A stretch of DNA of 36,961 bases from Verrucomicrobiota bacterium (GCA_008933025.1 WBXI01000014.1:1-36961); one strand, 5' to 3'. Shown: positions 26,132 through 35,078, counted from the first letter of the stretch. Made by a program: numbers and translations. Notes: generated by a model from the letters alone, not told the origin.

Positions 26132-27088
26132 TCAGTAGCCCGGTCGCCCCGACACCCGGTCGCGCAACCAGACCACCAGTCGCGCGGCCTCCCATCGCGG
26201 GCGTCCCGCGATCCCAAGACCGATCCGGCGCGTCTCCACCGCCTGGGGCGGGTTGCTCGCAGCGAAAATCTGTGCCTTCACCACCGTCCGCGCCGCGAAC
26301 AGCATCTTCATCCGTTCCGCATGGAGGATGCGGGCCAATCCCCTCCGGCGGAGCAATGGCGCGATGCGTTGGATCGCCCGCCATTCGTCCCGGACGAAGG
26401 CCTCCAGGTTGCGGGCGTTGCGCGATGTCGCGTTGGTGGTGTGGAGCCGGATCCGGGTCAACCGCCGGCCGACCTCCACGAGTCGCCGGCATTCCGCCGC
26501 CAACTCCGCGTAGAACACGCAGTCGCCCACCTGCGGGAATTCCGTCGGGAACCGTGTCCGGAGCGCTTGTCCGCCGGTTTTCACCACGATCGACCCGCAG
26601 AAAACGGTCTGCAGTTCGCATTGTCGTCCGATGAATTCGGCATGGCTGATGTCGCGGACGGGAGCCACCGGGGCGGCCCCGATGTCCCGCAAGCGCCGCG
26701 ACTGTCCGTCGATGGCCTCGGCGAGGGAATACGCCAGGCTGGGCGCCGGCGCGGCTTCGAGCGGCGGAAGAAGGGTCTCGTAGAAATCGGGCGTCACCAG
26801 ATCGTCCGCCAGAAGGACGTGCAGGAAATCCGCCTCGGGCGCGGCCTCGAGGCATCGGTTCAGGTTCGGGAACAAGCCGAGATTGCGGGGGTTGGGGCGC
26901 CACTCCGCCCGGATGGCGGGGAACTCCGCGCAAAACTGGTCGAACAGGCCCCGCGTCCCGTCCGTGGACCCGTCGTCGATCACCACCACGCGGTCCGGGG
27001 CCCGGGTCTGGCGGCCCAGCGAGCGGAGCGTTTCCAGCAGGTACGGTTCCCCGTTGTAGACGGGAACGATGGCCAGGACCGAACTCAT
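26132..27088 (-). CDS. Family 2 glycosyltransferase
   Basis: A 318-residue GT-A fold glycosyltransferase. The N-terminus MSSVLAIVPVYNGEPYLLETLRSLGRQTRAPDRVVVIDDGSTDGTR shows the family-2 start with VPVYN and DDGSTDGT; the DxD-type metal/nucleotide motif is in LLADDLVTPDFYE. It transfers a sugar from a nucleotide donor to a growing glycan at the cytoplasmic face; donor and acceptor are unknown. The ORF track begins four codons earlier (MGSS at 27100); I prefer the internal ATG because the family starts directly with [SV]xxIVPVYN, but neither start has a strong ribosome site. It follows the zinc-cluster methyltransferase by 13-25 nt and precedes YfhO. Confidence 0.92.
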   Translation of the reverse strand: MSSVLAIVPVYNGEPYLLETLRSLGRQTRAPDRVVVIDDGSTDGTRGLFDQFCAEFPAIRAEWRPNPRNLGLFPNLNRCLEAAPEADFLHVLLADDLVTPDFYETLLPPLEAAPAPSLAYSLAEAIDGQSRRLRDIGAAPVAPVRDISHAEFIGRQCELQTVFCGSIVVKTGGQALRTRFPTEFPQVGDCVFYAELAAECRRLVEVGRRLTRIRLHTTNATSRNARNLEAFVRDEWRAIQRIAPLLRRRGLARILHAERMKMLFAARTVVKAQIFAASNPPQAVETRRIGLGIAGRPRWEAARLVVWLRDRVSGRPGY

Positions 27089-27113
27089 GGAAGAACCCAT
27101 CGGGAAGCGCGGA

Positions 27114-28292
27114 TCACTCGGCCGGGAACGCGGTGAGCCATTCGCCCTTCCATTGGGTGGTCTTGCGGATGATGTCGTCCCGGTAATTCCACGCGGTCAC
27201 CAGACACGCGGCGGGTGGTTGGGCGACCAATTGGCCGGGAGGCACGATGGGCGTGGCGCTGCGCGGGATGAAACGGCCGATGCGGAGCGGCGATTCGTCG
27301 ACGATGTAGGCGAATTCGAGCTCGGGGATCTGGGCGAGGTAGACCTTGGCACGTCCCGCCGCGCCGTAGGCCGCGATGGTCTGCCCTTGGGACTGCAGTT
27401 CGAGGAGACGGCGGACGGCCGGCACGCCGTGCCGTTTGGCATAGGCGCGGCGCAGGCGATCGAGTCCGCGCTGGGGACCGGGACAGGAAGGGGCGGGCGT
27501 GGGCCCCGAAACGCGCTGGAACCGCACCCGGATCGCGCCGCCGTGCATCGGGATCCGGGTGGTCTCGCGCCATTGGAATCCGCAGGCCGACACGCACGAC
27601 CCCAGGGCCGCCTCGCTCCACTCCGCCTTGTGCTCGTGGTAGATGGTGTCCCACTGCGCGCCCTCCAGCAGCGCGTCGAGGTCGTGGACCTCGATCCAGA
27701 ATTCGCCGCCGACCCGCAGCGCCACGGCTGCCGCGAGGAAGATCGCGCGCAGATCCGACACATGGGCGAGGCAATTGGACCCGGAAATGACGTCCACCTT
27801 GCCCGCCAGACCGGCGGCCTCGACGGCCTCCGTCGAAAACGGGCGGTGGATCAACTCGTAGTCCGCACCGCGGGCGGCCTCCAACGCGACGTCGCTCGGA
27901 TCGACGCCGATCCGCCGCCACGACGCGGGCAGGCGCCGCAGGAGGACGCCGTCGTTGCAGCCGATTTCGAGCACGGTCAGGGGATCCGCGCCGTGGTGCC
28001 GGCCGAGCAGTCCGGCGTAGTCCTCGAAGTGACGGACCAGCCCGGGGACGGTGGACGAGGCGTAGTTGTAGGTGGAGAAAAGCAGGCTGTCGGGGACATC
28101 CTCCAGGACTTGGACCAAGCCGCAGGCCGCGCACTCCATCCACGTCAAGGGAAGGAGCGGCGCTGCCAACGCCTCCGCCGCGGTCCGGCAAAAGGCGCCC
28201 GCCAGCGGCATCGGATCCAGCCGGAGCACCTCGTGCAGGCGACCGGGATCCGCATGGCAACCGCGACAGCGGTTGATCGGGGAAACGTCCAT
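27114..28292 (-). CDS. Zinc-cluster class I C-methyltransferase (sugar methyltransferase type)
   Basis: A 392-residue three-part enzyme of the NDP-hexose C-methyltransferase type (TylC3-like). The N-terminal cluster CRGCHADPG...MECAACGLVQ gives a CxxC...CxxC zinc site (Methyltransf_13). The SAM-binding core follows: TVLEIGCNDGVLLRRL, RIGVDPSDVAL, VDVISGSNCLAHV. The C-terminal part has QTIAAYGAAGRAKVYL, a Rossmann-like hinge typical of this family (Methyltransf_14), and ends TAWNYRDDIIRKTTQWKGEWL. Family members methylate C3 of a dTDP-4-keto sugar to give branched sugars, which fits a locus full of glycosyltransferases; the real substrate is not shown. It is the first gene of the minus-strand unit down to 21835. 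Confidence 0.92.
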   Translation of the reverse strand: MDVSPINRCRGCHADPGRLHEVLRLDPMPLAGAFCRTAAEALAAPLLPLTWMECAACGLVQVLEDVPDSLLFSTYNYASSTVPGLVRHFEDYAGLLGRHHGADPLTVLEIGCNDGVLLRRLPASWRRIGVDPSDVALEAARGADYELIHRPFSTEAVEAAGLAGKVDVISGSNCLAHVSDLRAIFLAAAVALRVGGEFWIEVHDLDALLEGAQWDTIYHEHKAEWSEAALGSCVSACGFQWRETTRIPMHGGAIRVRFQRVSGPTPAPSCPGPQRGLDRLRRAYAKRHGVPAVRRLLELQSQGQTIAAYGAAGRAKVYLAQIPELEFAYIVDESPLRIGRFIPRSATPIVPPGQLVAQPPAACLVTAWNYRDDIIRKTTQWKGEWLTAFPAE

Positions 28293-28609
28293 TCGCGCTG
28301 TCCTTCACCCGGCAGCCACCGGAGCGCAAGCCGCAATTTTCGGCGGACCGCCCCACGGACGCACCGCGACACGGCTTCCGCCCGAAGCACCGTCGGGGTG
28401 CGGCGGCACGAAGAATCGAATGCCCTGCGGGTCCCGGCAGCCGTCGCATGCCGTCCCAGGATTCCGCGGTTCGGTGCCCCTGGGTGGCGCCGCTTGATGG
28501 GCATCCTCGAAGACCGGGCTTGGATGCATGGGGGGCGGGTGGCCAGATTGGGGGTGTCGAGGCAAGCCGGCCGTTGGGCATGCATCGGGAAGCTCGTGAA
28601 AAAGGTGAA
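28293..28609. other. Divergent intergenic region, no gene seen
   Basis: 317 nt between the start of the zinc-cluster methyltransferase (minus) and the start of the GT-C gene (plus). The ORF-track extension of the GT-C gene (28448) covers part of it, but those residues do not resemble the family. Promoters for both genes should lie here, yet I cannot point to convincing -35/-10 pairs. A ribosome site AAGGTG precedes the plus-strand ATG at 28610. Confidence 0.6.
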
Positions 28610-30208
28610 ATGAATTCGGCAGATCGCATCCTTGGGCCGCGGGAAGAGGACCGCACGCCGGGCACGTGGACGGTCGGCGACTGGCGGATCCTCGTTCTTC
28701 TGCTGGGAGGTTTGTCCGCGATCTACCATTGGGTGACGCCCAGCGAGGTGGTCCATACCTGTGACCCGGCAGTCTACCTCAGCGGAGCAGAGTCCCTGAG
28801 CCAGGGGCACGGCTACGGATTCGTTGGGTGGGTGGACGAACCAAGGATCGGGCTTTACCCGCCCGGACATTCGTTCGCTCTTTCTTGGATCTGGAGGCTG
28901 CGGCCGGGCTTTCCGGACAATGCCGGCTATTTGGTGGGTTGGATGAGTTGGCTGGGGGCCGCCTCGATGACACTGGCGTTCGCCGTGCTCCGGCGGTTCG
29001 GGGTCCCGAGGGTTCCCGCGGTCATCGGGGTGGTCTTCATGGGGACGGCGCCGGTATGGTTGGCCACCATCAAGGCCCTGGGCTCGGAACCCCAGTTCCT
29101 GCTGCTTTGCCTTTTGGCCATGCTGCCGTGGGCCATGGGCCGGCCCAATTCATTCGCGGCACGGTGCTGGATCAGTGGCGTCGCCCTGGGGTTCGCCTAT
29201 CTGACCCGGAGCGCGGCCCAATCCTTTGGCTTGGCGCTGGTCCCCGTGGCGATCTGGTTGGTTTGTCGGCGGAAGGCGGTTGCCGCGACCGGTCTTTTGG
29301 CGCCCTTGGCTGCCTGCGCTGCATTCTGGCAGTGGCTTTCCTCAACCGGGATCCGATATCCCGAAATCTTCAAGGCCCATATGGGCGGCAGCGTTGCCGC
29401 CTACCTGCACGTCGTGAAGGGAAACCTCGGGGAGATCGCTCTGGGCCTGCCGTTCTGGCGTCTGGTGTGTCCGTACATCGGGTTTCTTCCGGGGATCGCG
29501 CGCCGATTCGGAGCCTTGCCAGGCACCCTCGTCTGGGTTGTCTCGTTCGGGTTGTTCGTGGTGTTCATGGCAATCCTCGTCAAGGCGGCGCTCCGGGAGC
29601 GCCGGCAATTCGTTCGGGTGATGCTATGGCTCGCGATTGTCTATGCCGCCCAGGTCGCGATGCTCCCGGTCCAGCCCGACCACTTCGGCCGCTTCGGCCT
29701 GCCCCTCTATCCTCTGGTGATCCTGCTCGTCTGGCAGGGGGTGAGGCACTCTTCCACGCAGAAGTGGCTTCTCTGTGGGTTCCTGGCTTTCTCGGCCGTT
29801 CTCAACGTCGCCTACCTTGTCCGGATGGACGACCGCGTCGCCCAGCGTCGGGCCCTTGCGGAAGTGCGGGAGGCCGCAGACTGGCTTCGGGCCAACACCC
29901 GGCCGGACGATGCCATCGGGATGGCCTGGGGGATGCCGTTTGCCCACGTCCATGGATGGTCTGGACGCCGGTTCATCGCCGATTATCTCGGCAATCCCTA
30001 CGAATCGGGAGAACCCGTGAGGCACCGGCAGCAGCGCCGGTTGCCGCCCCAATACCTCTTCGTCGACTCGCGAGCTCCCCGGGAGGAGGTGCCGCGGGGA
30101 CTTCTGAGTCTTCGCTTCGCCACCTCGCAGGATCGCTTCCGGATCTATCGGGTCGATCCAACCGTGGACGCTGCCTACCGAGCCGAAATCCGAAGCCGGG
30201 ACCGGTAG
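28610..30208 (+). CDS. GT-C membrane glycosyltransferase (ArnT/PMT family 39-like)
   Basis: A 532-residue multi-pass membrane protein of the GT-C fold. After an N-terminal helix (ILVLLLGGLSAIYHWV) comes the loop HTCDPAVYLSGAESLSQGHGYGFVGW...GLYPPGHSFALSWIW, with the conserved acidic residue, the A.SL..G.GY stretch and the YPPG motif of family 39/ArnT-like transferases that use polyprenyl-phosphate sugars. Nine or ten further helices follow, and a C-terminal soluble part with ADWLRANTRPDDAIGMAW and HGWSGRRFIADY. The start ATG at 28610 has a clear AAGGTG ribosome site; the ORF-track start at 28448 adds 54 unlikely residues. It is followed at once by the decayed ISL3 element. Confidence 0.9.
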   Translation: MNSADRILGPREEDRTPGTWTVGDWRILVLLLGGLSAIYHWVTPSEVVHTCDPAVYLSGAESLSQGHGYGFVGWVDEPRIGLYPPGHSFALSWIWRLRPGFPDNAGYLVGWMSWLGAASMTLAFAVLRRFGVPRVPAVIGVVFMGTAPVWLATIKALGSEPQFLLLCLLAMLPWAMGRPNSFAARCWISGVALGFAYLTRSAAQSFGLALVPVAIWLVCRRKAVAATGLLAPLAACAAFWQWLSSTGIRYPEIFKAHMGGSVAAYLHVVKGNLGEIALGLPFWRLVCPYIGFLPGIARRFGALPGTLVWVVSFGLFVVFMAILVKAALRERRQFVRVMLWLAIVYAAQVAMLPVQPDHFGRFGLPLYPLVILLVWQGVRHSSTQKWLLCGFLAFSAVLNVAYLVRMDDRVAQRRALAEVREAADWLRANTRPDDAIGMAWGMPFAHVHGWSGRRFIADYLGNPYESGEPVRHRQQRRLPPQYLFVDSRAPREEVPRGLLSLRFATSQDRFRIYRVDPTVDAAYRAEIRSRDR

Positions 30209-30258
30209 GGAGCCTTCGCTGTTTCTCCTGTGGCTGGAGGGTGTGGTAGAATGACCCG

Positions 30259-31098
30259 GACAGGATTCTGGAGAAGGCGTTCGCAGGGTGGCTGCAAATG
30301 GACGATCGGTTGGATGTGATGGTGACAGAGTGCTTGCTTCGGTGGTGCGCGAGACGGCCGATTTGTGGTCGAGCCCCCGGTGCCCCTAGCCCGCCGGCGA
30401 AATGTTCTGGGCGGTTGGTGACGATCACGAGCCGACGGCGCGGTCTGGATGCCTTCGGCAAATGGACCGAGATCCTCTGCCCCCTCACCAAGGCTCGCTG
30501 CGAGGACCGCTGGAACTCGAGGACCGTCACCGCCCCCCGCGAAGGCAAGGGCAAGAATGTCACCTGCGACTTCGGTCCCTTCCCCCTGACGCCGATGCGG
30601 AAGATGCCCGTGAAACGGGCCGGCGAGATCCTTGGAGGGGGCGACACCCGGTTGTGGCGCATGCTCATGGCGCACGTGCGAGATGCGCATGCGTCGGCCG
30701 ACTTCTCGAAGTTGGTGTACGTTGGGTTGGACGCAATGAACCGGCACAAGGGACACAACAATCGACCGTGTTCGCCGATCTGGAGGGCCGGCGGGTCCTG
30801 TTCGCGACCGAAGGCAAGGACCACTGGATGTTCGAGGAGTCCGCCCGGGAATTGGGGCGTCACAACGGACATCAGCACGCGAGCAGCCGTATCGCGATGG
30901 ACATGAATGGCCGCTGAGTACCGGAAAGGAATGGCGGAGGCCCCGGCCAAAAGCCCAGATGGTGCTCCACCCGTCTCATGGAAAGGCGCTGGTCGGCGGG
31001 GCAGTCGGCGCAGGAAAGCGCCGGGAGGACGCGGCTAAGTCGTCGCCAAAGGGCACGATGCACCTGTTCTTCGGGAAGAACCCGGAGAACCTGGGACC
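30259..31098 (+). pseudogene. Decayed ISL3 family transposase remnant
   Basis: A broken ISL3-type transposase spread over more than one frame. The first frame holds DRILEKAFAGW, then LDAFGKWTEILC...TAPREGKGKNVTCDFGPFPLTPMRKMPVKRAGEILGGGDTRLWRMLMAHV...VGLDAMNRHKGHN, which matches the usual ISL3 core (PWEGKGKHFT, MPVKRAGEIL, DTRLWRML, VGVDEMNRKKGHN). A one-base loss near 30763 moves the frame to TVFADLEGRRVLFATEGKDHW...RIAMDM. A second shift near 30910 gives AAEYRKGMAEA, and a third leads to AQMVLHPSHGKAL and GTMHLFFGKNPENL near 31070. The first two catalytic Asp residues survive; the C-terminal part with the last acidic residue is gone. No intact terminal repeats or target duplication were found. 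It ends abutting the stop of the FdtA-like gene. Confidence 0.85.
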
Positions 31099-31509
31099 TC
31101 ACTTCGGTCGCACTGCTTCTAAGAAAGCGTGGTAGTCGCGGTAGTAGTCGGTCTCGTCGTAAAAGTCGGACGCAAGCACAAGACAGACTGCTCCGGATGA
31201 AAAATTGCGGATTTCTCTCCAGACCATCGGGCCGACGTGGAGCCCGAGGTAGGAGCGATTGAGATGGAATGGCTTCTTCGTCTGGCCGTCGTCCAAAACG
31301 ATCTCGAAGCTGCCGGCCAACGCGATGATAAGTTGGTGCAACCGCTTGTGCGCGTGCCCGCCGCGATCCGACCCGCCGGGTACATCGTAAAGGTAGTAGA
31401 CCCGCTTGATCTCGAATGGCACATGACGATTGGCCTCGATGAACGTCAGGTTGCCCCGTGGGTCGGTGATCTTGGGCAGATCAACAAGGCAGCAATTGTC
31501 CAGGCCCAT
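31099..31509 (-). CDS. fdtA: FdtA/QdtA-type sugar 3,4-ketoisomerase (WxcM-like cupin)
   Basis: A 136-residue cupin, MGLDNCCLVDLPKITDPRGNLTFIEANRHVPFEIKRVYYLYDVP, then GGHAHKRLHQLIIALAGSFEIVLDDG with the two catalytic His (HAH), and GPMVWREIRNFSSGAVCLVLASDFYDETDYYRDYHAF at the end. This is the family that isomerises dTDP-4-keto-6-deoxyglucose to the 3-keto form, before a PLP aminotransferase adds an amino group at C3; FdtA and QdtA differ in the C4 configuration they produce and cannot be told apart here, so the symbol names the family. The ATG at 31509 matches the family start; the longer ORF-track version overlaps the upstream methyltransferase. It lies 37 nt after that gene, last in a minus-strand unit. 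Its likely partner is the aminotransferase at 35428. Confidence 0.93.
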   Translation of the reverse strand: MGLDNCCLVDLPKITDPRGNLTFIEANRHVPFEIKRVYYLYDVPGGSDRGGHAHKRLHQLIIALAGSFEIVLDDGQTKKPFHLNRSYLGLHVGPMVWREIRNFSSGAVCLVLASDFYDETDYYRDYHAFLEAVRPK

Positions 31510-31546
31510 GGCGATCAAAGGGTAGAGGGTCGGCAGGAGTGGGTAT

Positions 31547-32269
31547 TCATGGATCCCTGGGGGCACGGGCCACGACGTAAATCTCGGCTGCGATATCGGG
31601 GTAACGTTCCCCCAGTTGCATGAACGCGTCGAGCATGGCTGGAGTCCAGGACTCCTCGATCTGGGAATTCGAGACCGGCTTGAGCCAGTAGCCGCCAAAC
31701 ACCTCGATCCGGAGTCCGCTTTCGAGGAAGGCGTTTCGGAACGTCTCTGGATTGAATACCCGCCGATGGCCGTGGTGAAGGTCGGTCTCGTTCATCGCCT
31801 CCTCGAACGGCAATAGCCCCATGATCACCGCCGCCTGCCGGTGCAACGAGCGCGAGTTCGGCACCGCGGCCAAGACGCGTCCGTTCGGTGCCAGCCATTG
31901 TCGGACCCGTTGCAGGATGGACACCGGATCCAGCACGTGCTCCAGCACGTGCCCCAGAACGATGCTGTCGAACGTCCCCTCGGGGCGGAACTCCTCGAAA
32001 AGGCAATGCGCCACCTCGGCCTGTGGAAATCGAGAGCGGAGGCCCGCGCAGAAAGCGTCCGCGCCATCCACCAGCGTGAGTCTGTCCGCAAGCGCCGCCA
32101 AGTGGTGCGTCATCACGCCTTCGGCCGGCCCGAGTTCGAGCACGCTGCCGCCGCGGATGTGGCGGGAAAATATGCCCGCGCAATACTCGATCATCCGAGC
32201 ATTGGAGGGCCGCAGATACCAAGAATCCGCGGCAACGTTCTCCAGTCGTTCTTTTTCTTCCTTTGACAA
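31547..32269 (-). CDS. Class I SAM-dependent methyltransferase
   Basis: A 240-residue methyltransferase of the Methyltransf_23 type. The SAM site is GSVLELGPAEGVMTHHLA, with strand 2 ending DRLTLVDGADAF, motif II in FDSIVLGHVLEHVLDPVSILQRV and strand 5 in APNGRVLAAVPNSRSLHRQ. The C-terminal half has HHGHRRVFNPETFRNAFLESGLRIEVFGGYW, as in methyltransferases of sugar and lipid-linked glycan loci. It begins 19 nt after the HAD gene stop and precedes the FdtA-like gene by 37 nt, so it is probably in the same transcript. N- or O-methylation of the amino sugar made by FdtA and the aminotransferase is a reasonable guess only. Confidence 0.92.
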   Translation of the reverse strand: MSKEEKERLENVAADSWYLRPSNARMIEYCAGIFSRHIRGGSVLELGPAEGVMTHHLAALADRLTLVDGADAFCAGLRSRFPQAEVAHCLFEEFRPEGTFDSIVLGHVLEHVLDPVSILQRVRQWLAPNGRVLAAVPNSRSLHRQAAVIMGLLPFEEAMNETDLHHGHRRVFNPETFRNAFLESGLRIEVFGGYWLKPVSNSQIEESWTPAMLDAFMQLGERYPDIAAEIYVVARAPRDP

Positions 32270-32288
32270 AGCGAATGGTTCTCCACTC

Positions 32289-32933
32289 TCAGCTATCGGA
32301 CTTGCGCCCGGTTTCGGTGAGGAAAGCGCTCCAGGCGGCAGCTAGGTCAAGGTGAACCTGCTTCACCCCGGCTCGCGCCAGAAACGCCGCGCAGCGTTGC
32401 CCCCCACCCACGGAATAGAAGGGAACTCCGGCCGCCCTAGAAGCCCCGTAATCGGACTCTGTATCGCCGAAGAAAGCAACTGCTGAGAGATCGCGCAGAA
32501 CCGCTGCCTTTTCAGTCGCCGCCTCGTGTGGAGGCACCACCACCACCCCGTCCAACCAAGGCGATAAACCCAGCCGCTCCAGTTGTTGCGGCACCCATTC
32601 CCTTTGGCTTCGGGCGGTCACCACAATAAGCCGCCACCCAACCGCACGCATCGCTCCGAGAACCTCCGTCACCCCGGAGAAGACGGAGTCCAGCCCCAGC
32701 CAGAATGGTGCCTCGATTGAATATCGCCAAGACCTCGACGCGCGCCGGGCCGACGTGGGGTCGAACCCGAGTTGGACCAGGGCTTGCTCCGTCGATGCTC
32801 CGTTGCGCTTCAGTTCCCAAACCCGGCCCAGATCCACCCGCTCTCCGCATTGCGCCAGCACCGCCTGCAACACCGCCGATTGACGGGGTTCGCAACTGAT
32901 CAGAGTGCCGTCCAGATCGAGCGCCAGTTTCAT
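32289..32933 (-). CDS. HAD family hydrolase
   Basis: A 214-residue haloacid dehalogenase-type phosphatase. Motif I is LALDLDGTLIS (nucleophile Asp and acid/base Asp), motif II lies in LIVVTARSQREW, and motif IV in AVAFFGDTESDYGASRAAG. The cap between motif I and II is helical (CGERVDLGRVWELKRNGASTEQALVQLGF), as in phosphoglycolate-phosphatase-like enzymes. The ATG at 32933 overlaps the TGA that ends the ATP-grasp gene (ATGA), a sign of translational coupling, so the two enzymes probably work on the same pathway. The substrate, a sugar phosphate or similar, is not indicated. Confidence 0.93.
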   Translation of the reverse strand: MKLALDLDGTLISCEPRQSAVLQAVLAQCGERVDLGRVWELKRNGASTEQALVQLGFDPTSARRASRSWRYSIEAPFWLGLDSVFSGVTEVLGAMRAVGWRLIVVTARSQREWVPQQLERLGLSPWLDGVVVVPPHEAATEKAAVLRDLSAVAFFGDTESDYGASRAAGVPFYSVGGGQRCAAFLARAGVKQVHLDLAAAWSAFLTETGRKSDS

Positions 32934-33912
32934 CCCGGGTGGCCCATCAGAAATTCCGTGTACTGACGGGTCGCGAAATGCTCGCCTTCCAGGGGCCGGA
33001 AAAACCGCCGGGCATCCTCGCCCCACCAATGAGCGAACGAGGCGGCAAAGAAATCATTGCCCGTCAAGGTCGACATGGCTGTGGCAGCCCCCGGACGTGG
33101 ATTACGTCCGTCACGGCCCAACCCTGGGCGTTGCGCATCACCTGAAAGCAGAAGCTTCCGGACAGACTCAGCGCTCCGCCAATGGACTGGGCAATGCGGC
33201 TCAATTCCTCGTCGGAGAACAGCCTCGACTTGGTGGAGACCCCCGACTTGACCTCGATGCGTTCGCGGCACACGACGTGGCCAAATCCCATCGCCGGATC
33301 ACGGAATGCATCCACCGTCACCTCGGGTCCCGTGCAAATCTCCTGCACAATCCACTTGGTGGGTTGGTCGCCGACAAGCGCGGGAAGGTCTGCGGCCATT
33401 GCCCTTTTCGCGCCCCTGCTGCCAACCCCGTTGTTGGGCTTGAGAAAATATTCTTCCGCCGGAAACGGATGGGATGCCAGCGCCGTTCTGGGCACAGGCA
33501 CTCCGTGTCGCGAAAGTAGTTGGCCGAGCAGCCACTTGTCCGCACAGGCGCGGCTGGCCGCGAGTGGCGGAGCCATCACCGATACCGCTTTGGGTATGCT
33601 ACCGTCCGCGTGCAACCGTGCCGCCAGCGCAATTTCCTCGGGAAACAGGGGCAAATAGGTGTCCACCGCGAATCGTTCCAGAATTCCCAGAAGCGCCGCG
33701 GGAAACTCGGGAGACGACGAAAGAGGAACCTGTTGGAAGTCGTCGGCAAGCAGGCTGGAAGTCACCAAATGCCGCGGATGGATGTCCATTGTCACGACTC
33801 GCACCGACTGGCTCCAAGCACGCCGCAGCGCGCACACCGCGGCAAATGCCGTGCCCGCTCCCGCGGAGCCGATCAAAACGATCCGTGGTTTTCCGCCATT
33901 TGCCTGAACCAT
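32930..33912 (-). pseudogene. ATP-grasp enzyme gene with a one-base frameshift near 33103
   Basis: Two overlapping frames make one ATP-grasp ligase. The first (33912 down to about 33104) reads KPRIVLIGSAGAGTAFAAV...ADKWLLGQLLSRHGVPVPRT...FLKPNNGVGSRGAKRA...IVQEICTGPEVTVDAF...FCFQVMRNAQGWAVTDV; the second continues from 33103 as NPRPGAATAMSTLTGNDFFAASFAHWWGEDARRFF. Joined, they give the family's end VTDVNPRxGxxTAMS. The span of 983 nt plus one missing base gives exactly 328 codons, a normal length, so a single base is lost after GACGT. Such carboxylate-amine/peptide ligases serve in amino-sugar and polysaccharide loci. The last codons overlap the HAD start (ATGA). A real mutation or an assembly error are both possible. 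Confidence 0.88.
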
Positions 33913-34127
33913 ATTTCAATCCGCGAACGGGACCGCCATTGGGCCGAATCAAGTGCTTGTGAACTACCGGCCTGATTCCGAGGCCGATGGGACACCAAGT
34001 TGGTACCGCCGTCGAGGTGGGATGCGTCCGGTGAGCTGGGCGGCCCTGACCGTCGGTGCATGACATTTTGATTGGCAGGCCCGATGGCGGGTCGGCACGG
34101 TCTTTGGCTCTGGATCGCATCGTGGAA

Positions 34128-35078
34128 ATGCCTTTGGTCAGCGTGGTCATCGCCTCGTACGGGCGCGCCCAACTCGTTGCGCGCGCCGTGCGCAGCGTTC
34201 TCGCCCAAACCCATGCAAACGTCGAGGTGGTGGTTTCGGACGACGCCAGTCCCGACGACACGGTCGCGGTGTTGTCGACGATTCGCGACCCGCGGTTGCG
34301 CGTGAACGTGCAGCCGAAAAACGTCGGGGTCTGGGAGAACTGGACGGCCGCCCTTCGGATGGCGCGGGGCGAGTACGTCGTGTTCCTGGGCGATGACGAC
34401 CATCTGACGCCCAATTTCGTCGGATGCCATCTGGCGGTATTTGGCAGGCATCCGGACATTCACGCCGTGTTGTGTCCCATGGAAGAGCGGCTTCTGGAGG
34501 GTGGGTTGGTGCAAAGACTCCCGTCGCCGTTTCCGGGAGACGCCGTGGCAGGGCCAACCGAGATTGTGCGTCGGTTGTTGGGAGGGAAAATCTACGTCGG
34601 TGCGGGGATGTTCCGCCGCGACTTCGCGGTACGGGTATGGGAAGACACGCGTCCGGAGGGCATGGTGGCCGACTGGGGCTTGTTCATGCGCGGCAGCCTC
34701 GTCCAAGGGATGCGGGCGGCGGCTTGCGACGGATGCACCTACCTCAAGTTGGTCCATCCGAAGCAGCTCAGCAGTCTTCCTGTCGAGGTCACCACCTTGC
34801 TTGCGGAGCTCTGCGAAAGGATGGGTGCCATCGCGGCGGGCGCCTTTCCGGCCATCGCGAGCGAGTTGATGGCGCACGCGGCAGCCGAGCGAATCACCCT
34901 GGCCCGGCACCATGCCGCCGGCGGCGCGATGGACCGGTGCCGCCGCGAGCTTTGGCTTTCTTTCTCCATTCTTCCGGCGCAGCCCATGGTCTGGTCTCAG
35001 CTCGTCCAGTCGTACCTTTGGCCGGCGCGGATGATCCGGACCTCGAGACAACAGCGCCGGGGTTTGCACGGTGCCTGA
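34128..35078 (+). CDS. Family 2 glycosyltransferase
   Basis: A 316-residue GT-A fold enzyme: MPLVSVVIASYGRAQLVARAVRSVLAQTHANVEVVVSDDASPDDT shows the family-2 start, and ARGEYVVFLGDDDHLTPNFV the DxD region that binds metal and nucleotide sugar. An acceptor region follows (YVGAGMFRRDFAVRVW...MVADWGLFMRGSL), with the acid residue in ADWGLF as a candidate base. The ORF track starts 24 codons earlier (MHDILIGRP), which is less typical; MPLVSVVIAS is chosen. The donor and acceptor are unknown. It runs opposite to the ATP-grasp unit, with 215 nt between starts, and lies 349 nt before the aminotransferase, with the fdtA-like stub in between. Confidence 0.92.
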   Translation: MPLVSVVIASYGRAQLVARAVRSVLAQTHANVEVVVSDDASPDDTVAVLSTIRDPRLRVNVQPKNVGVWENWTAALRMARGEYVVFLGDDDHLTPNFVGCHLAVFGRHPDIHAVLCPMEERLLEGGLVQRLPSPFPGDAVAGPTEIVRRLLGGKIYVGAGMFRRDFAVRVWEDTRPEGMVADWGLFMRGSLVQGMRAAACDGCTYLKLVHPKQLSSLPVEVTTLLAELCERMGAIAAGAFPAIASELMAHAAAERITLARHHAAGGAMDRCRRELWLSFSILPAQPMVWSQLVQSYLWPARMIRTSRQQRRGLHGA

